DNA of 64,000 nucleotides from DATFXM01 sp035315885. GTDB taxonomy: Bacteria > Acidobacteriota > Blastocatellia > UBA7656. The stretch spans positions 151,602 to 215,601 of the forward strand of contig DATFXM010000097.1 in NCBI GenBank assembly GCA_035315885.1. Direction: 5' to 3'. Below, one piece after another: positions 42,403 to 51,896 of this stretch. Every line of letters begins with the position of its first letter. The stretch's first letter is position 1. Made by a program: the position numbers and the translations under genes. Under the pieces are notes generated by a model. The model ran no database searches. It saw only the letters and a program-made list of their open reading frames with translations, and had not been told where the DNA came from.

Positions 42403-43206
42403 TCATCGAGCAGGTCCGATCAGCGCCCGGGCGCGATCGGCTTTCTCGGTGGCTTTTTGCCAGAGCCCCGCAATCACTTTCTCGACGGTGTATTTGTTTC
42501 CACTTGCGGCGATGGCTTTCAGATCTGAGTACGTCGTCAATGCCGCCGATAACTCTGGTGATTCCGCGTCGTACGCCAGTCCATCGCTCGAGCGGCCAAA
42601 CTTCAGCGTCCAAATTGCCCTTGACCAGTCATAATCCGTTTCACCGGCGATCAAGAGCGAGAGAACCCTTAATTCGGCGACACTCTCGGTGCCTGCATAT
42701 CTAACTATGATCCTGTCCACTGTTCTTCTCAGGTCTGCGACCTGTTGTTTGAAATCGGAATAGTCGATGCCGCTTTTCAAGTTGGTTGCGACCGCCTGAA
42801 ACTGACGCAACGCAAATGCAGCATCGTGCGAAAAGTCTGTTGAAAGCGGGGGACTGCTCTGCGACTGTCGCCCCCCGCCGCCTATTGAGACTTCTCCGAA
42901 GTAGACCGATGCAATGGAGTCCAGAGGAAGCGACGAATCCAGCTTGTCAGATCTTATTTTGATACTGTAAGCGCTCAGATCCACCAGGTCTCCGCTCAAA
43001 CGATCACCGTTTCGAGTCACGACCTCTACGTGCGTGCCGATCAAGCGCGGTGGGCCGGCAGCGGGCTTCTGCGAAGCGGTGTGCGCACCCGCTTTTGGTT
43101 TTCCTTTTGGTGCAGGCTTCTTCTTTGTCTGAGCCTTTGTTTGAGCGTCGACTAGGAAGATCCCAAGAAAAAGTGTTGCGATGATAACCGCGATGACTCG
43201 TTTCAT
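42403..43206 (-). CDS. Secreted protein of unknown function
   Basis: The 267-residue product has a signal peptide (MKRVIAVIIATLFLGIFLVDA), then a Lys/Pro/Ala-rich linker (residues 24-50), a short beta-rich piece with an SH3- or Sm-like look (GTHVEVVTRNGDRLSGDLVDLSAYSIKI), and a mostly helical C-terminal region. I do not recognise the family. Its ATG overlaps the TGA of the upstream E1-alpha gene by ATGA, so the two are translationally coupled, though no functional link is obvious between an exported protein and a dehydrogenase. Confidence 0.7.
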   Translation of the reverse strand: MKRVIAVIIATLFLGIFLVDAQTKAQTKKKPAPKGKPKAGAHTASQKPAAGPPRLIGTHVEVVTRNGDRLSGDLVDLSAYSIKIRSDKLDSSLPLDSIASVYFGEVSIGGGGRQSQSSPPLSTDFSHDAAFALRQFQAVATNLKSGIDYSDFKQQVADLRRTVDRIIVRYAGTESVAELRVLSLLIAGETDYDWSRAIWTLKFGRSSDGLAYDAESPELSAALTTYSDLKAIAASGNKYTVEKVIAGLWQKATEKADRARALIGPAR

Positions 43207-44408
43207 TGCTTAGCCTCGCCGGCTCGGACCAGTGCTTGATCGGTGACCCGTCGCTCTGCGTATACGCCCTCAAGGGTAGAGGCGGGAATTGGTACATTAG
43301 TGCGAGAGCTTGCGAGCGCTTCCTCGGAGGCGCGCTCCACCTCTTGGGTTACCCGGGTTTCAACTTCGAGCAGCACCGCCGCGTTTCGCTGTTGTAGCGC
43401 CGGAGTACGCTTGACGCGTAGGCCGCTCTCCAAATCGAGCGCGTCTTCGATCAGATAGGTTTCAAACATTCCGATGGGATCGCGTTTTCCCCAGTGGGAA
43501 AACAACTGCGGATCAAATGTCTCGCGGGCTTCCCGTTCGTCGTGAGTGGCGTGTCCACCCATTCGAAAGGTATTTGCCACCAGCAGGAAAGGTCCGCGAC
43601 CGCCCCGGCATTCTTCCACCGCAAGTCTTGCCGCGGCGTAAGCGTCCAACACGTTGTTGCCTTCGAAGGCACTTCCGCTGACTCCGTAACTCTCGAACCA
43701 CGCAGTGAAACTTCCTCGATGATGCTGATCGATTCTCGTTCCGAGCGCTACCTTGTTGTCCTGGATTATCACGATCAGCGGGAGTCGCTGGACGGCCGCA
43801 AGATTCATGCTCTCGTGGAAGACGCCGGACTTTGTAGACCCATCGCCGATCCATGTCATCGCAACGCGCTTTTGTCCCTTCAGCTTGAATGACAGAGCTA
43901 TGCCGGCGGTAACCGCCATTATGTCTCCGACATGGCTGATCGGCGCTACCACTCCGCGAACGAATTGTCCGATATGCAGGTCGCGGCCTCGCGTTGGAGA
44001 ATCGGAAGTGCCCAGATACCCTCGCAGCATATCGGCCACGCTCATGCCCATCTCGTGGCAGGCTCCTGCATTTCTGATCATCGGAGCTACGAAATCCCGG
44101 GAGAGACCGTCTTCGGCCGGCGAGCAATCCAGCGCGTGCACGGGACCGATCGTAGTAGCTTCTTCACCACTACCCAACCAGGCCTTCGAGATAACGCCCT
44201 GCTTAACCCATCGCTTCAGCGCGATGTCGTGCAGCCGATTGCGAACGAGTCCGCGGTAAAGCGACAGTAGTTGCTCGGCGGAAAGCGAGCGCACCAGGCC
44301 GGCTCGGTCCGGACTGGATTCAATAGTTCGTCGAAATTCCTCGAGGGCTTCCCGGTCTGGCTTCCAATCGATGTATTCGGGAGGATCAAATGCGGGATAA
44401 CGAATCAT
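43203..44408 (-). CDS. Thiamine-dependent 2-oxoacid dehydrogenase E1, alpha subunit
   Basis: Decarboxylates a 2-oxoacid (pyruvate or branched-chain) with thiamine diphosphate. The TPP motif is present: GDGSTKSGVFHESMNLA to IIQDN, plus the KAWLGSGEEA, GRDLHIGQF and MGGHATHDEREAR blocks. The last resembles branched-chain 2-oxoacid dehydrogenase E1-alpha. No E1-beta, E2 or E3 gene is in the window. I prefer ATG 44408, whose IRYPAFDPPEY reading fits an E1-alpha N-terminus better than the seven extra residues from 44429. The stop overlaps the next start as ATGA. Confidence 0.88.
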   Translation of the reverse strand: MIRYPAFDPPEYIDWKPDREALEEFRRTIESSPDRAGLVRSLSAEQLLSLYRGLVRNRLHDIALKRWVKQGVISKAWLGSGEEATTIGPVHALDCSPAEDGLSRDFVAPMIRNAGACHEMGMSVADMLRGYLGTSDSPTRGRDLHIGQFVRGVVAPISHVGDIMAVTAGIALSFKLKGQKRVAMTWIGDGSTKSGVFHESMNLAAVQRLPLIVIIQDNKVALGTRIDQHHRGSFTAWFESYGVSGSAFEGNNVLDAYAAARLAVEECRGGRGPFLLVANTFRMGGHATHDEREARETFDPQLFSHWGKRDPIGMFETYLIEDALDLESGLRVKRTPALQQRNAAVLLEVETRVTQEVERASEEALASSRTNVPIPASTLEGVYAERRVTDQALVRAGEAKQ

Positions 44409-44430
44409 GAGTCGTACAGTGAAGAGCACT

Positions 44431-44575
44431 CCTGGGTTTCGCGTTCAGGTTTCGATATCACCAGCTCTCAACTCTCGATCCGTCACGATCAAATTCGTCA
44501 CGAGATTGGATTCTCGCTGCAATCCAATTCATGGCCAATCGAACCGGAAACCCTGAGCCGGAAACGCGAAATCGG
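44431..44575. repeat. Heptamer array, family D, two arms (site 12)
   Basis: Left arm about 44431-44456 (GGGTTTCGCGTTCAGGTTTC) and right arm 44541-44575 with GGAAACCCTGAGCCGGAAAC and GCGAAATC, roughly inverted. Lies between E1-alpha and the DPBB-like gene. Less regular than the other sites. Confidence 0.45.
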
Positions 44576-44586
44576 TCTCGCGAAGT

Positions 44587-45204
44587 TCACACAACCCCGA
44601 GCGGTGATTTGGTGTCGGCCAGTGCGACCTCTACTTCGTCGCCGGGCTCGACGCCGAGCGCTTCGGCGGCGCCGGGCGAGACCCCAATATCGAAACCCGT
44701 GTTCTCGTGGGGCCCCCAATCGACAGCCCGTGCGACCACCGACACTTTGTTCTTCGGGTTCGTTATCAGAATCTTCTTGTTAGCCCACCATCGCTTTACT
44801 TCTTCGCGCGTCATATGCAGAACTTGATATTGCCATCGCATCGAACAATAAAAGCTCTTCGCATTGAGCGTTCTAACCTGTTCATAAACGAAATGAGGAC
44901 CCGTAGGCAAATCCAATTTGTCATCGGGTTTCAGCCCGCGGTCCTTGGGTCCGCCAAAGACGCTGACTTTGCCAGATTCCAGCGGAAGCTCCGGGGTTTT
45001 CTGAGGCTCCGGGGCGGATTTGGTCTGCGTCGAAGTCCCTGGAGAATCCGAATGCGGTGTCTGAACGCCGGCTCGCGATGCGCTTGCCAGGCCTTTGCTG
45101 GAACCCGCGCCACCGGCGGTCCGCGGCTTTGAGCTGCTGGCCTTTGTCTGTGCGGGCGGCGCCGCCTTCTTCATAGGTTTGGGTTTTGATCCGCTTTTGC
45201 CCAT
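44587..45204 (-). CDS. Basic linker protein with DPBB-like C-terminal domain
   Basis: The 205-residue product has a Lys/Ala/Ser/Pro-rich, probably disordered first half (residues 1-85), then a folded domain (about 95-200) with KVSVVARAVDWGPHENTGFDIGVSP and AAEALGVEPGDEVEV. The pattern resembles RlpA/expansin double-psi barrels (an aspartate before SP, followed by the ALGV-hydrophobic strand), as found in lytic transglycosylase-like and wall-binding proteins. No signal peptide is visible, so export is not shown; a cytoplasmic barrel protein is possible. Downstream of the uracil-DNA glycosylase gene. Confidence 0.6.
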   Translation of the reverse strand: MGKSGSKPKPMKKAAPPAQTKASSSKPRTAGGAGSSKGLASASRAGVQTPHSDSPGTSTQTKSAPEPQKTPELPLESGKVSVFGGPKDRGLKPDDKLDLPTGPHFVYEQVRTLNAKSFYCSMRWQYQVLHMTREEVKRWWANKKILITNPKNKVSVVARAVDWGPHENTGFDIGVSPGAAEALGVEPGDEVEVALADTKSPLGVV

Positions 45205-45295
45205 GCGATTCTGTCTCTGCTGACCCCCTTTCAGAAAGGCAATTATACACGTTCAGCGTATCGAGTCATGTTCCGCAGTTCAAATGCCCGCGGCA

Positions 45296-45988
45296 TCACT
45301 GTCCGACCAATTCCCGAGCCCGTTCGAAGATGGAATCGAACATCGCCTCGGTCAGCTTGCCGGTAAAAGTGTTTTGTTGACTTGGATGAAACGAAGCAAG
45401 CAACGTTCGTTGACCGTCGAGCTCACACTCGATTCCATGTCCGAACGCGGGTCGCCGAGCGCGAGATCCGGTTTCTGTTGCGGGCTGGCCATAAACCGCT
45501 AGCGCCGTGTCGAAGGCGATTCGTCCCAACGCAACAACGACTCGCACGCGCTTCAGGAGCGCTACCTCTTCAAGCAGATAGGGGCGACAGTTCTTGAATT
45601 CTTCGGGAAGCGGCTTGTTGCCAGGTGGAGCACAATGAATTGCCGCGGTTATGTAGCAGTCTCGCAGCTTCAAGCCATCGAACCGGTCGACCGAGTGAGG
45701 CTGGTTCGCAAACCCCTGCCGGTGTAGCGCGCGATAGAGCCAGTCTCCGCTTCGGTCTCCGGTGAATATCCTCCCGGTGCGATTCCCCCCGTGAGCCGCC
45801 GGTGCGAGACCTATAACCAAAAGACGCGCATTCTTTTCACCAAAGCTGGGTACTGGCCGTCCCCAATATTCAAAGTGGGCAAACCGTCGAGTCTTTTCCC
45901 TGGCGACTCTCTCGCGCCATTCAACGAGCCTGGGACAGAGCTCACAGCGGACGATCCGGCCATTGATGTCGTCTATTGATGTCGTCAA
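45296..45988 (-). CDS. Uracil-DNA glycosylase, family 5 (UDGb)
   Basis: Removes uracil (and some other deaminated bases) from DNA. The 230-residue product has the UDGb motifs GLAPAAHGGNRTGRIFTGD (about residues 59-77) and SFHPSQQNTFTGKLT (about 199-213), and the Cys residues (CELC near the N-terminus, RDCYITAAIHC, FKNCRP) expected for a 4Fe-4S cluster. The Asp/Asn of family-1 and -4 active sites is absent as expected (GLAPAAHG has Ala at that position). Start ATG at 45988. Confidence 0.92.
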   Translation of the reverse strand: MTTSIDDINGRIVRCELCPRLVEWRERVAREKTRRFAHFEYWGRPVPSFGEKNARLLVIGLAPAAHGGNRTGRIFTGDRSGDWLYRALHRQGFANQPHSVDRFDGLKLRDCYITAAIHCAPPGNKPLPEEFKNCRPYLLEEVALLKRVRVVVALGRIAFDTALAVYGQPATETGSRARRPAFGHGIECELDGQRTLLASFHPSQQNTFTGKLTEAMFDSIFERARELVGQ

Positions 45989-46066
45989 GCATTCGTGGTG
46001 ACTATTGGCGCAACACTCAGCGAGCTCGCGAGCTTGCGCTGACAGTCGTCTCTAACAGAGAGAGCA

Positions 46067-46732
46067 TCACTTCAATTCGATGGCAACGACCTCGACTCGA
46101 CTTCGTCCGATATTCTTTATGCTGTGAGTTCGTTTCTCACCGTGCCATCTTGATTCGCCAGTCGCCAGTTCCATCCGCTGCGGTTGCTGCCCCGATTCCT
46201 GGTTTTCAATTGTTCCGCCGCTCACTACGACCGCGACTTCAGAAAGACTGTGAGTGTGCATGCCCGTAGACTGGCCCGGCTCAAGTACGAGTCTCGAGAC
46301 TCGAACTTTGTCGTTGTCCAACACAAGAGTGTGATGCGGCACTTTGTCCAGCGGTGTCGCGTCGCTCTTCCCCCCCGGCGAACCGAGAACCTCGATGGTG
46401 ACGTTCCGGAAAACGCTCTTTTCCGGATTCTGAACGCGATGAGTCAACGGACCTTTTGAATAGCGGGTTTCTCCATTCTTCAAAATCAAATCGAATGGTT
46501 GGCCGCCGAGCACCTGCGCCTTGAGATTGGCGTCGCCTATCGATACGAACAGGTAATCTTCTGGATGCGTGTGAAACAAAGTCGCGGCGCCCGAAGGCAC
46601 GCTGACGTCGAATAATCGCACGTACTTGTTTTCGAACTTCAGATGATGGTATGGCTCCTTATCGATTATCACCGAATCCTGAGGAGCTGCCATCACGGAC
46701 AAAGCGAATAGGATCGCCGTAACCAGTTTCAT
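46067..46732 (-). CDS. Secreted bicupin
   Basis: The 221-residue protein starts with a short signal peptide (MKLVTAILFALSVMAAP) and has two cupin domains: residues about 35-110 with FHTHPEDYLFVSIGD and 130-221 with MHTHSLSEVAVVVSGG, each with His residues suitable for metal binding (HTH). It may be a dioxygenase- or isomerase-like enzyme or a binding protein; the family is not resolved. ATG at 46732 is set by AGGAGG eight bases upstream. An upstream in-frame ATG at 46879 gives a leader that fits no signal peptide. Confidence 0.75.
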   Translation of the reverse strand: MKLVTAILFALSVMAAPQDSVIIDKEPYHHLKFENKYVRLFDVSVPSGAATLFHTHPEDYLFVSIGDANLKAQVLGGQPFDLILKNGETRYSKGPLTHRVQNPEKSVFRNVTIEVLGSPGGKSDATPLDKVPHHTLVLDNDKVRVSRLVLEPGQSTGMHTHSLSEVAVVVSGGTIENQESGQQPQRMELATGESRWHGEKRTHSIKNIGRSRVEVVAIELK

Positions 46733-46964
46733 TGGGTGACCTCCTAGCTGACCCTCGGGGAGCGAGAATAACATAGTGTCGAAACAGTTGCAGTTCTCTG
46801 TCAGCTTGCTTTGACAGAGCAATATCGAAGGAATCCCGCGAGGCAGCCTGAATCGGATTTCGCGCGGCCCTTCGAGCACACCGCGCGAGGGTTGTTCTAA
46901 CCTGGAGCAATTGGCTACCCTTCTTAGTCGTTGCCCGGAGCCAATTCTATAGGGAGAATAAAGC

Positions 46965-47786
46965 GTGCCTTTTGCTCAACTCGCCAAATCCCCGCTCAAC
47001 CCCGAAGCAAGTGAGATCAACATTCATTACCTGGATTCCGGTGAAGGAATGCCCCTGCTGTTTCTTCACGGTGGGTGGGGTTACGAAGTTTACCCTTTCG
47101 ACAAACAGATCGCGGTGTTCCAAAGCGAGTTCCGGATTTTGATCCCCGACCGTTCGGGATTCGGTGACTCGACGCGTATTTCGTATTTGCCGCCGGACTT
47201 CCACGGGTGTGCCGCCGGCGAGACATTGAATTTCATGGATGCCCTCGAGATCGACCGCGCAATTTTGTGGGGTCACAGCGACGGCGCGGTCATTGCGGCC
47301 AAAGTCGGTCTACAAGCGCCTGATCGCTGCGCGGGCATCGTGCTTGAAGCCTTGCACTTTCTCAGACGAAAGCCGAATTCCAGGCCATTCTTCGAGAACA
47401 TGGCCGGAGATCCCGACCTTCTCGGGGAGAAAATCACCACTATTCTCTCGCGTGATCACGGCGAAGACTGGAAAAAAATCATTCTGCTGAACGGGGATGC
47501 GTGGCTGCGAATTGCCGAAGACGCGCCCGGAGATGACGCCGACTTGTATGACGGGCGACTCGGAGAACTGAGCGTTCCGACCGTCGTGATCCACGGTGAG
47601 CTGGATCCCAGGACCGAACCGGGAGAGCTGGACGCGGTAAGGTCGGCAATTGGCTCAAACAGAGTAAAGGTTATAGAGGGCGCGTACCACAGTCCTCACA
47701 GCGCCAATTCATCCTTTGAACAGTGCAATCTATTGGCCTCGGAGTTTCTGAGCAGCCTCGAAGTCCGTTCGCGCACTGCGGGCTGA
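46965..47786 (+). CDS. Alpha/beta hydrolase
   Basis: Serine hydrolase of 273 residues. Oxyanion hole near LFLHGGWG (about residue 32-39), nucleophile elbow GHSDG (about 104-108), acid in GELDPR, His in AYHSPH near the C-terminus. The Asp in the elbow (GxSDG) is like that of some C-C and ester hydrolases. Substrate unknown. GTG start with AGGGAG eight bases upstream; no signal peptide, so cytoplasmic. Next to the bicupin, divergently arranged. Confidence 0.85.
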   Translation: MPFAQLAKSPLNPEASEINIHYLDSGEGMPLLFLHGGWGYEVYPFDKQIAVFQSEFRILIPDRSGFGDSTRISYLPPDFHGCAAGETLNFMDALEIDRAILWGHSDGAVIAAKVGLQAPDRCAGIVLEALHFLRRKPNSRPFFENMAGDPDLLGEKITTILSRDHGEDWKKIILLNGDAWLRIAEDAPGDDADLYDGRLGELSVPTVVIHGELDPRTEPGELDAVRSAIGSNRVKVIEGAYHSPHSANSSFEQCNLLASEFLSSLEVRSRTAG

Positions 47787-47966
47787 AGCGAACTCTGTCA
47801 ATTGCAACGGTTCAAATCGTGCAACTCCAGACGGGGCTGCTGCGTAACTATACACGTATCGATATGGGCGCGCCGTCGGGCTCATGGCGGCTAATCCTTA
47901 CAACAGACGGGCGACTTGAGACTGCCGAGTCACTCTATCAATTTTGCAACATATCGCGGAGGTGCC

Positions 47967-49574
47967 ATGAATCGTAAGGCGATCGCAATTCGAATCGCAA
48001 GCGCGTCATCTAAACAACATTCAGTCACACGAGAATCCAAGGCTGCAGCCCTACTACATTTGAAGATCGGGAGAAACGGCATCGGAGTGTTGACTCTGCT
48101 TGTAGCGATTTTTGCGCTTGCAGGAACGAGCCTGACACGTGCGAGTGGAGGTGCGGGCCACAACGCCGTTCCATCAGACCGCGCAGTCACGTTTACGAAG
48201 GATGTCGCGCCAATCTTTTTTGCGGAGTGCTCCCAGTGCCACCGGCCAAACGATCTGGCTCCGATGTCGCTGTTGACCTACAAGGACGCCAGACCGTGGG
48301 CTCGGTCAATCAAAGAAAAAGTAGTCAAACACGAGATGCCCCCCTGGCACGCGGATCCGCGGTACGGGGACTTTTCTAACGACAGGCGCCTTAGTAAAGA
48401 ACAGATCGATACCATAATCGCGTGGGTGGATCAGGGCGCAAGGGAAGGCGACCCGGGAGAGTTACCTCCCGCTCCCGAATTCTCGGAAGGCTGGCATATC
48501 GGTAAACCGGACGTCGTGCTGACAATGCCCAACGAGTTCACCTTTGGGCCCGAGGGTCCGGACGAGTATCGGTACTTCAAAATTCCTACGAACTTCAAGC
48601 AGGATGTATGGCTGCAAGCGGCCGAGGCGAAGCCCGGGAATCGCAAGATCGTCCACCACATAATTGCTTTCGTAGTAATGCCGCGCCCCCAACCGCCCAA
48701 TCCCCAACCGAATCCCAAACCCGATCCAAATGCCAAGCCGCAACCACCCGCTCACCAGGATCCAAATGTGAAGCCGGCGCCGGAGCCCAAGAAGACGCCT
48801 CCGCCCAAGAACCCGTTTGTGGAAGCCTTCATGAAGAACATCATTTTTTATGAGGACGGTCACCTGCAGCGCGTGAAGCAGGACGTGCCGGTGTTCGATG
48901 ACGGTTGCGCCACCAAGGAAGGCGGGTCTGGAATCCTGCGGGATGGCACGGGCAAGGACGATGACCTGGATAATTTCTTGTGTGCAACGTCGCCCGGGCG
49001 CGACGCCGATACCTGGGATTCGGGCACGGCGAAGAAAATCCCTGCGGGCGCCACGATAGTGCTTCAGATCCACTATTCACGGTCGGGGAAAGAAGAGAAA
49101 GATCGCTCGAGCGTAGGGCTGGTGTTTGCAAAACAACCGACCGACAAGCGGGTAATCACACACGCAGTTTCTAACTACCACTTTCTGATTCCGCCCGGCG
49201 CTGAGAACCACGAAGTGACTTCGTGCTTCACCTTCAATCAGGATGTGCACATCAGCGCGTTAATGCCGCACATGCACGTTCGCGGCAAGGACATGAGAAT
49301 CGAGGCGCATTATCCGGATGGGCGTAGCGAGGTGCTGTTGAACGTGCCCTCGTACAGTTTTTCCTGGCAGACGAACTACTATTTCAAGAAACCAATCCAC
49401 GCGCCTAAGGGTACGCGGCTTGTCTGTATAGCTCACTTTGACAATTCTTCAAGGAACAAGTTCAACCCTGATGCGACTAAGGCGGTGCGCTTTGGCGATC
49501 CGACCTACGACGAGATGATGATTGGATTTGTCGAGTACACCCTGGACGGTCAGCATTTGAAGCCAACACAGTAG
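47967..49574 (+). CDS. Cytochrome c domain fused to PHM-like copper monooxygenase domain
   Basis: An exported protein of about 535 residues with a long basic N-terminus and a hydrophobic segment. The haem c site is CSQCH (about residues 88-92) with a distal Met-containing stretch LAPMSLLTY. The second part resembles peptidylglycine alpha-hydroxylating monooxygenase copper domains: a VHHIIAF site near residue 235 and a MPHMHVRGKDM site near residue 420. Between them is a 50-residue Pro/Asn/Lys-rich insertion (about 248-298). The product could be a copper oxygenase fed by a haem, or a sensor; substrate unknown. Preferred ATG 47967 has GGAGG upstream; an in-frame start at 47916 is possible. Confidence 0.75.
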   Translation: MNRKAIAIRIASASSKQHSVTRESKAAALLHLKIGRNGIGVLTLLVAIFALAGTSLTRASGGAGHNAVPSDRAVTFTKDVAPIFFAECSQCHRPNDLAPMSLLTYKDARPWARSIKEKVVKHEMPPWHADPRYGDFSNDRRLSKEQIDTIIAWVDQGAREGDPGELPPAPEFSEGWHIGKPDVVLTMPNEFTFGPEGPDEYRYFKIPTNFKQDVWLQAAEAKPGNRKIVHHIIAFVVMPRPQPPNPQPNPKPDPNAKPQPPAHQDPNVKPAPEPKKTPPPKNPFVEAFMKNIIFYEDGHLQRVKQDVPVFDDGCATKEGGSGILRDGTGKDDDLDNFLCATSPGRDADTWDSGTAKKIPAGATIVLQIHYSRSGKEEKDRSSVGLVFAKQPTDKRVITHAVSNYHFLIPPGAENHEVTSCFTFNQDVHISALMPHMHVRGKDMRIEAHYPDGRSEVLLNVPSYSFSWQTNYYFKKPIHAPKGTRLVCIAHFDNSSRNKFNPDATKAVRFGDPTYDEMMIGFVEYTLDGQHLKPTQ

Positions 49575-49577
49575 CGC

Positions 49578-51809
49578 TTAGACGAAGCGCTCGATTTGTA
49601 CTTCGACGTTGTAGTCGGGGATCCCGCAGCTCTTGTCGGTCGCGCCCCGGCGGATCAGCACGTTAGCCTCGGGCCAGTGAGCCTGAACATTGCCGGGAGC
49701 AATCGCGGCGATTCGGCACCTGGCCCGCATTTCTCCGACTGCGCTTCGCACCATGACCCAGTCACCCTCGCGAAGTTGAAGTCTCTCCGCGTCCTCAATG
49801 CTCATCAATAGATCGTCGCGTCGCGCGCCAGTCAGCGGATCTCTATTCAAGTGAACCATGCTGTTGAACTGCTTGCCGCGACGAGTAGATAAAACAAAAG
49901 CTCCGTTCTTTGGTGCCTCCTCGAAAACCATTTTCGAGAAATGCGCTTTGCCGTCCGACGTGGAGAACCTTGGCACCGATCTGCCAGCCTCACGCGTCTC
50001 GCAGAGACGTTGACCACCCCACTGAACCTGATCCCCAGTGTCTTTGAGACGCTGTATCCCCTCATATGCCGGTACGAGCCTGGCGAGTTCTTCCCTGATC
50101 GATTGCGCGTCCTGAAAACTGATCAGCGTAGCCCTTTCCGGCCTCGTCCGAGCGGCAATCAACATGGGGATTTCCCATTCCGGTTTCGCTTCGCCGATGC
50201 GGCGACCCGGAATCTCTGGACTAAATAGGATCCTCCGCTCGGTTGAAGTTTCAGTTCCGCCACCGCTCTGCTCATATCGTGTCTGGCCCGGCAGCAGGAA
50301 AACAGTATCGGCAGGCTCGAGCAACATCTGCGTGGTGAGAAAAAGATCCTGATGTACTCTCACCGGAATCTTCTCGAGCGACTCTCGAACATACTCAGGC
50401 TCAGGAAGCGTATCCAGAAAATTTCCGCCGATCTGATAGAGCAGGTCCAAGTCTCCCTCATGCGCCGCGTCAATCATCTCAATCGCGTTCAGCCCCGGCG
50501 AACCCGGTACCGTGAATCCCCATTGTTGAGAGACACGAGCAGCACTGTCTGGCTCGATCGCAAGCCCGCCGGGAAATTGATTCGGCACGGCTCCGACTTC
50601 TGCGCCGCCTTGAACACCCGAGTGACCGCGAATAGCCATCAAGCCGCATTTTTCGCGGCCGATGAAGCCTCGCGACAACGCCAGATTGACGATGGCTTTT
50701 ACGTTCTCCACGCCGTTGCTGTGCTGTGTGATTCCCATCGACCAGACAAACACCCCGCTCTTTGCCTGTGCGAGCAGCGTCGCGAACAGGGACATCTTCT
50801 CTCTCGTTGCCCCGGACATTTTTTCGAGGACCGGCCATGAGAATCCGTCAATGGAAGAGAGCAATTCATCAAGGCCGGACGTGTGTTTCGAAATGAAGTC
50901 GCGGTCGAGGGCTTGTTGATCGGCCAAACATTTAAGTACGCCGGCTATGAACGCGCGATCGCCTCCGGTGTTGATCTGAAAGAATTCGTCGGCGATCTTC
51001 GTTCCAAACAGCGCGCTCTCGGGTACGGACGGCACCCAATAGCGTTCGAGACCGGGCTCGCGATATGGGTTGATCACCACCACGCGAGTGCCCGCCTTTT
51101 TTGCAAAGTATATGTACTTCGTGGTCACAGGCTGGTTGTTTGGCAAGTTGCTGCCAAAAAGAACCAGGAGATCGGTTCCGACCCAATCACTGTAGGAGCA
51201 AGTCGACGCAGCGACACCCAGCGACTGCTTCAACGCTACGGTTGAGGGCGCATGGCAGATGCGTGATGAGTTATCGATGTTGTTCGTTCCGAGAAAGCGC
51301 GCGGCTTTCTGAGCCACGTAATACGTCTCGTTTGTCAGACCACGAGAAGTCATATAGAACGCTACACGCTCAGGAACCAGAGGTCGCAGCTTGCCTGCAA
51401 TTTCATCCAACGCCTCGTCCCATGACACCCGGCTGAATCCGGGCTCGCCCTTACGTCTAATCATCGGAAAGGGCAATCGTCCAAGGTCTCGCAACGCGTC
51501 CGGCGTCAAACGCCTTAAACTCTCAACGTCGCGCAACCTGTCGATGTCCAGGGCCGGCATCGTGTTGAGTCTCAACAGCTCGAGCCTGACCAGACAGAGA
51601 TGAACACCGTCCATCGTGAAGTCCCGGACCCCGGCGGTGCCAAGCGCGCAGCCATCGCAAACTCCTCGTGTCAGGATTCGCCATGCGAACGGAAGTTGAT
51701 CGCGATTCCTCCAGATCGTCCGGGCTATCTCAAAATAGTGATTTGGCTTTATGTGACCGATGCCGTTTGGAGACAAACTCACCCAGCTATCGGAATTCCA
51801 CTTAGGCAT
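49578..51809 (-). CDS. YdeP/FdhF-like molybdopterin oxidoreductase, alpha subunit (TIGR01701 type)
   Basis: The 743-residue product is the catalytic subunit of a Mo-bis-MGD enzyme of the YdeP class. N-terminal FAWRILTRGVCDGCALGT matches the group in which the 4Fe-4S Cys motif is reduced to CDGC; then VAFYMTSRGLTNETYYVAQKAARF, GTDLLVLFGSNLPNNQPVTTKY (MGD-binding), and SMGITQHSNGVENVKAIVNLAL blocks; the C-terminal domain (DRLLMS...) binds the second MGD. YdeP in E. coli has a link to acid resistance but its reaction is unknown. ATG 51809 is set by AAGGA eight bases upstream. No FdhD or Mo-cofactor gene is near. Confidence 0.85.
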   Translation of the reverse strand: MPKWNSDSWVSLSPNGIGHIKPNHYFEIARTIWRNRDQLPFAWRILTRGVCDGCALGTAGVRDFTMDGVHLCLVRLELLRLNTMPALDIDRLRDVESLRRLTPDALRDLGRLPFPMIRRKGEPGFSRVSWDEALDEIAGKLRPLVPERVAFYMTSRGLTNETYYVAQKAARFLGTNNIDNSSRICHAPSTVALKQSLGVAASTCSYSDWVGTDLLVLFGSNLPNNQPVTTKYIYFAKKAGTRVVVINPYREPGLERYWVPSVPESALFGTKIADEFFQINTGGDRAFIAGVLKCLADQQALDRDFISKHTSGLDELLSSIDGFSWPVLEKMSGATREKMSLFATLLAQAKSGVFVWSMGITQHSNGVENVKAIVNLALSRGFIGREKCGLMAIRGHSGVQGGAEVGAVPNQFPGGLAIEPDSAARVSQQWGFTVPGSPGLNAIEMIDAAHEGDLDLLYQIGGNFLDTLPEPEYVRESLEKIPVRVHQDLFLTTQMLLEPADTVFLLPGQTRYEQSGGGTETSTERRILFSPEIPGRRIGEAKPEWEIPMLIAARTRPERATLISFQDAQSIREELARLVPAYEGIQRLKDTGDQVQWGGQRLCETREAGRSVPRFSTSDGKAHFSKMVFEEAPKNGAFVLSTRRGKQFNSMVHLNRDPLTGARRDDLLMSIEDAERLQLREGDWVMVRSAVGEMRARCRIAAIAPGNVQAHWPEANVLIRRGATDKSCGIPDYNVEVQIERFV

Positions 51810-51896
51810 GGATTGTTTCCTTGCGTTGGCCAAATCATTTCATATAATCGACTCGCGAAAATCAAGCCCAACAAGACTTGCCTCTCGAGGTGGTGA

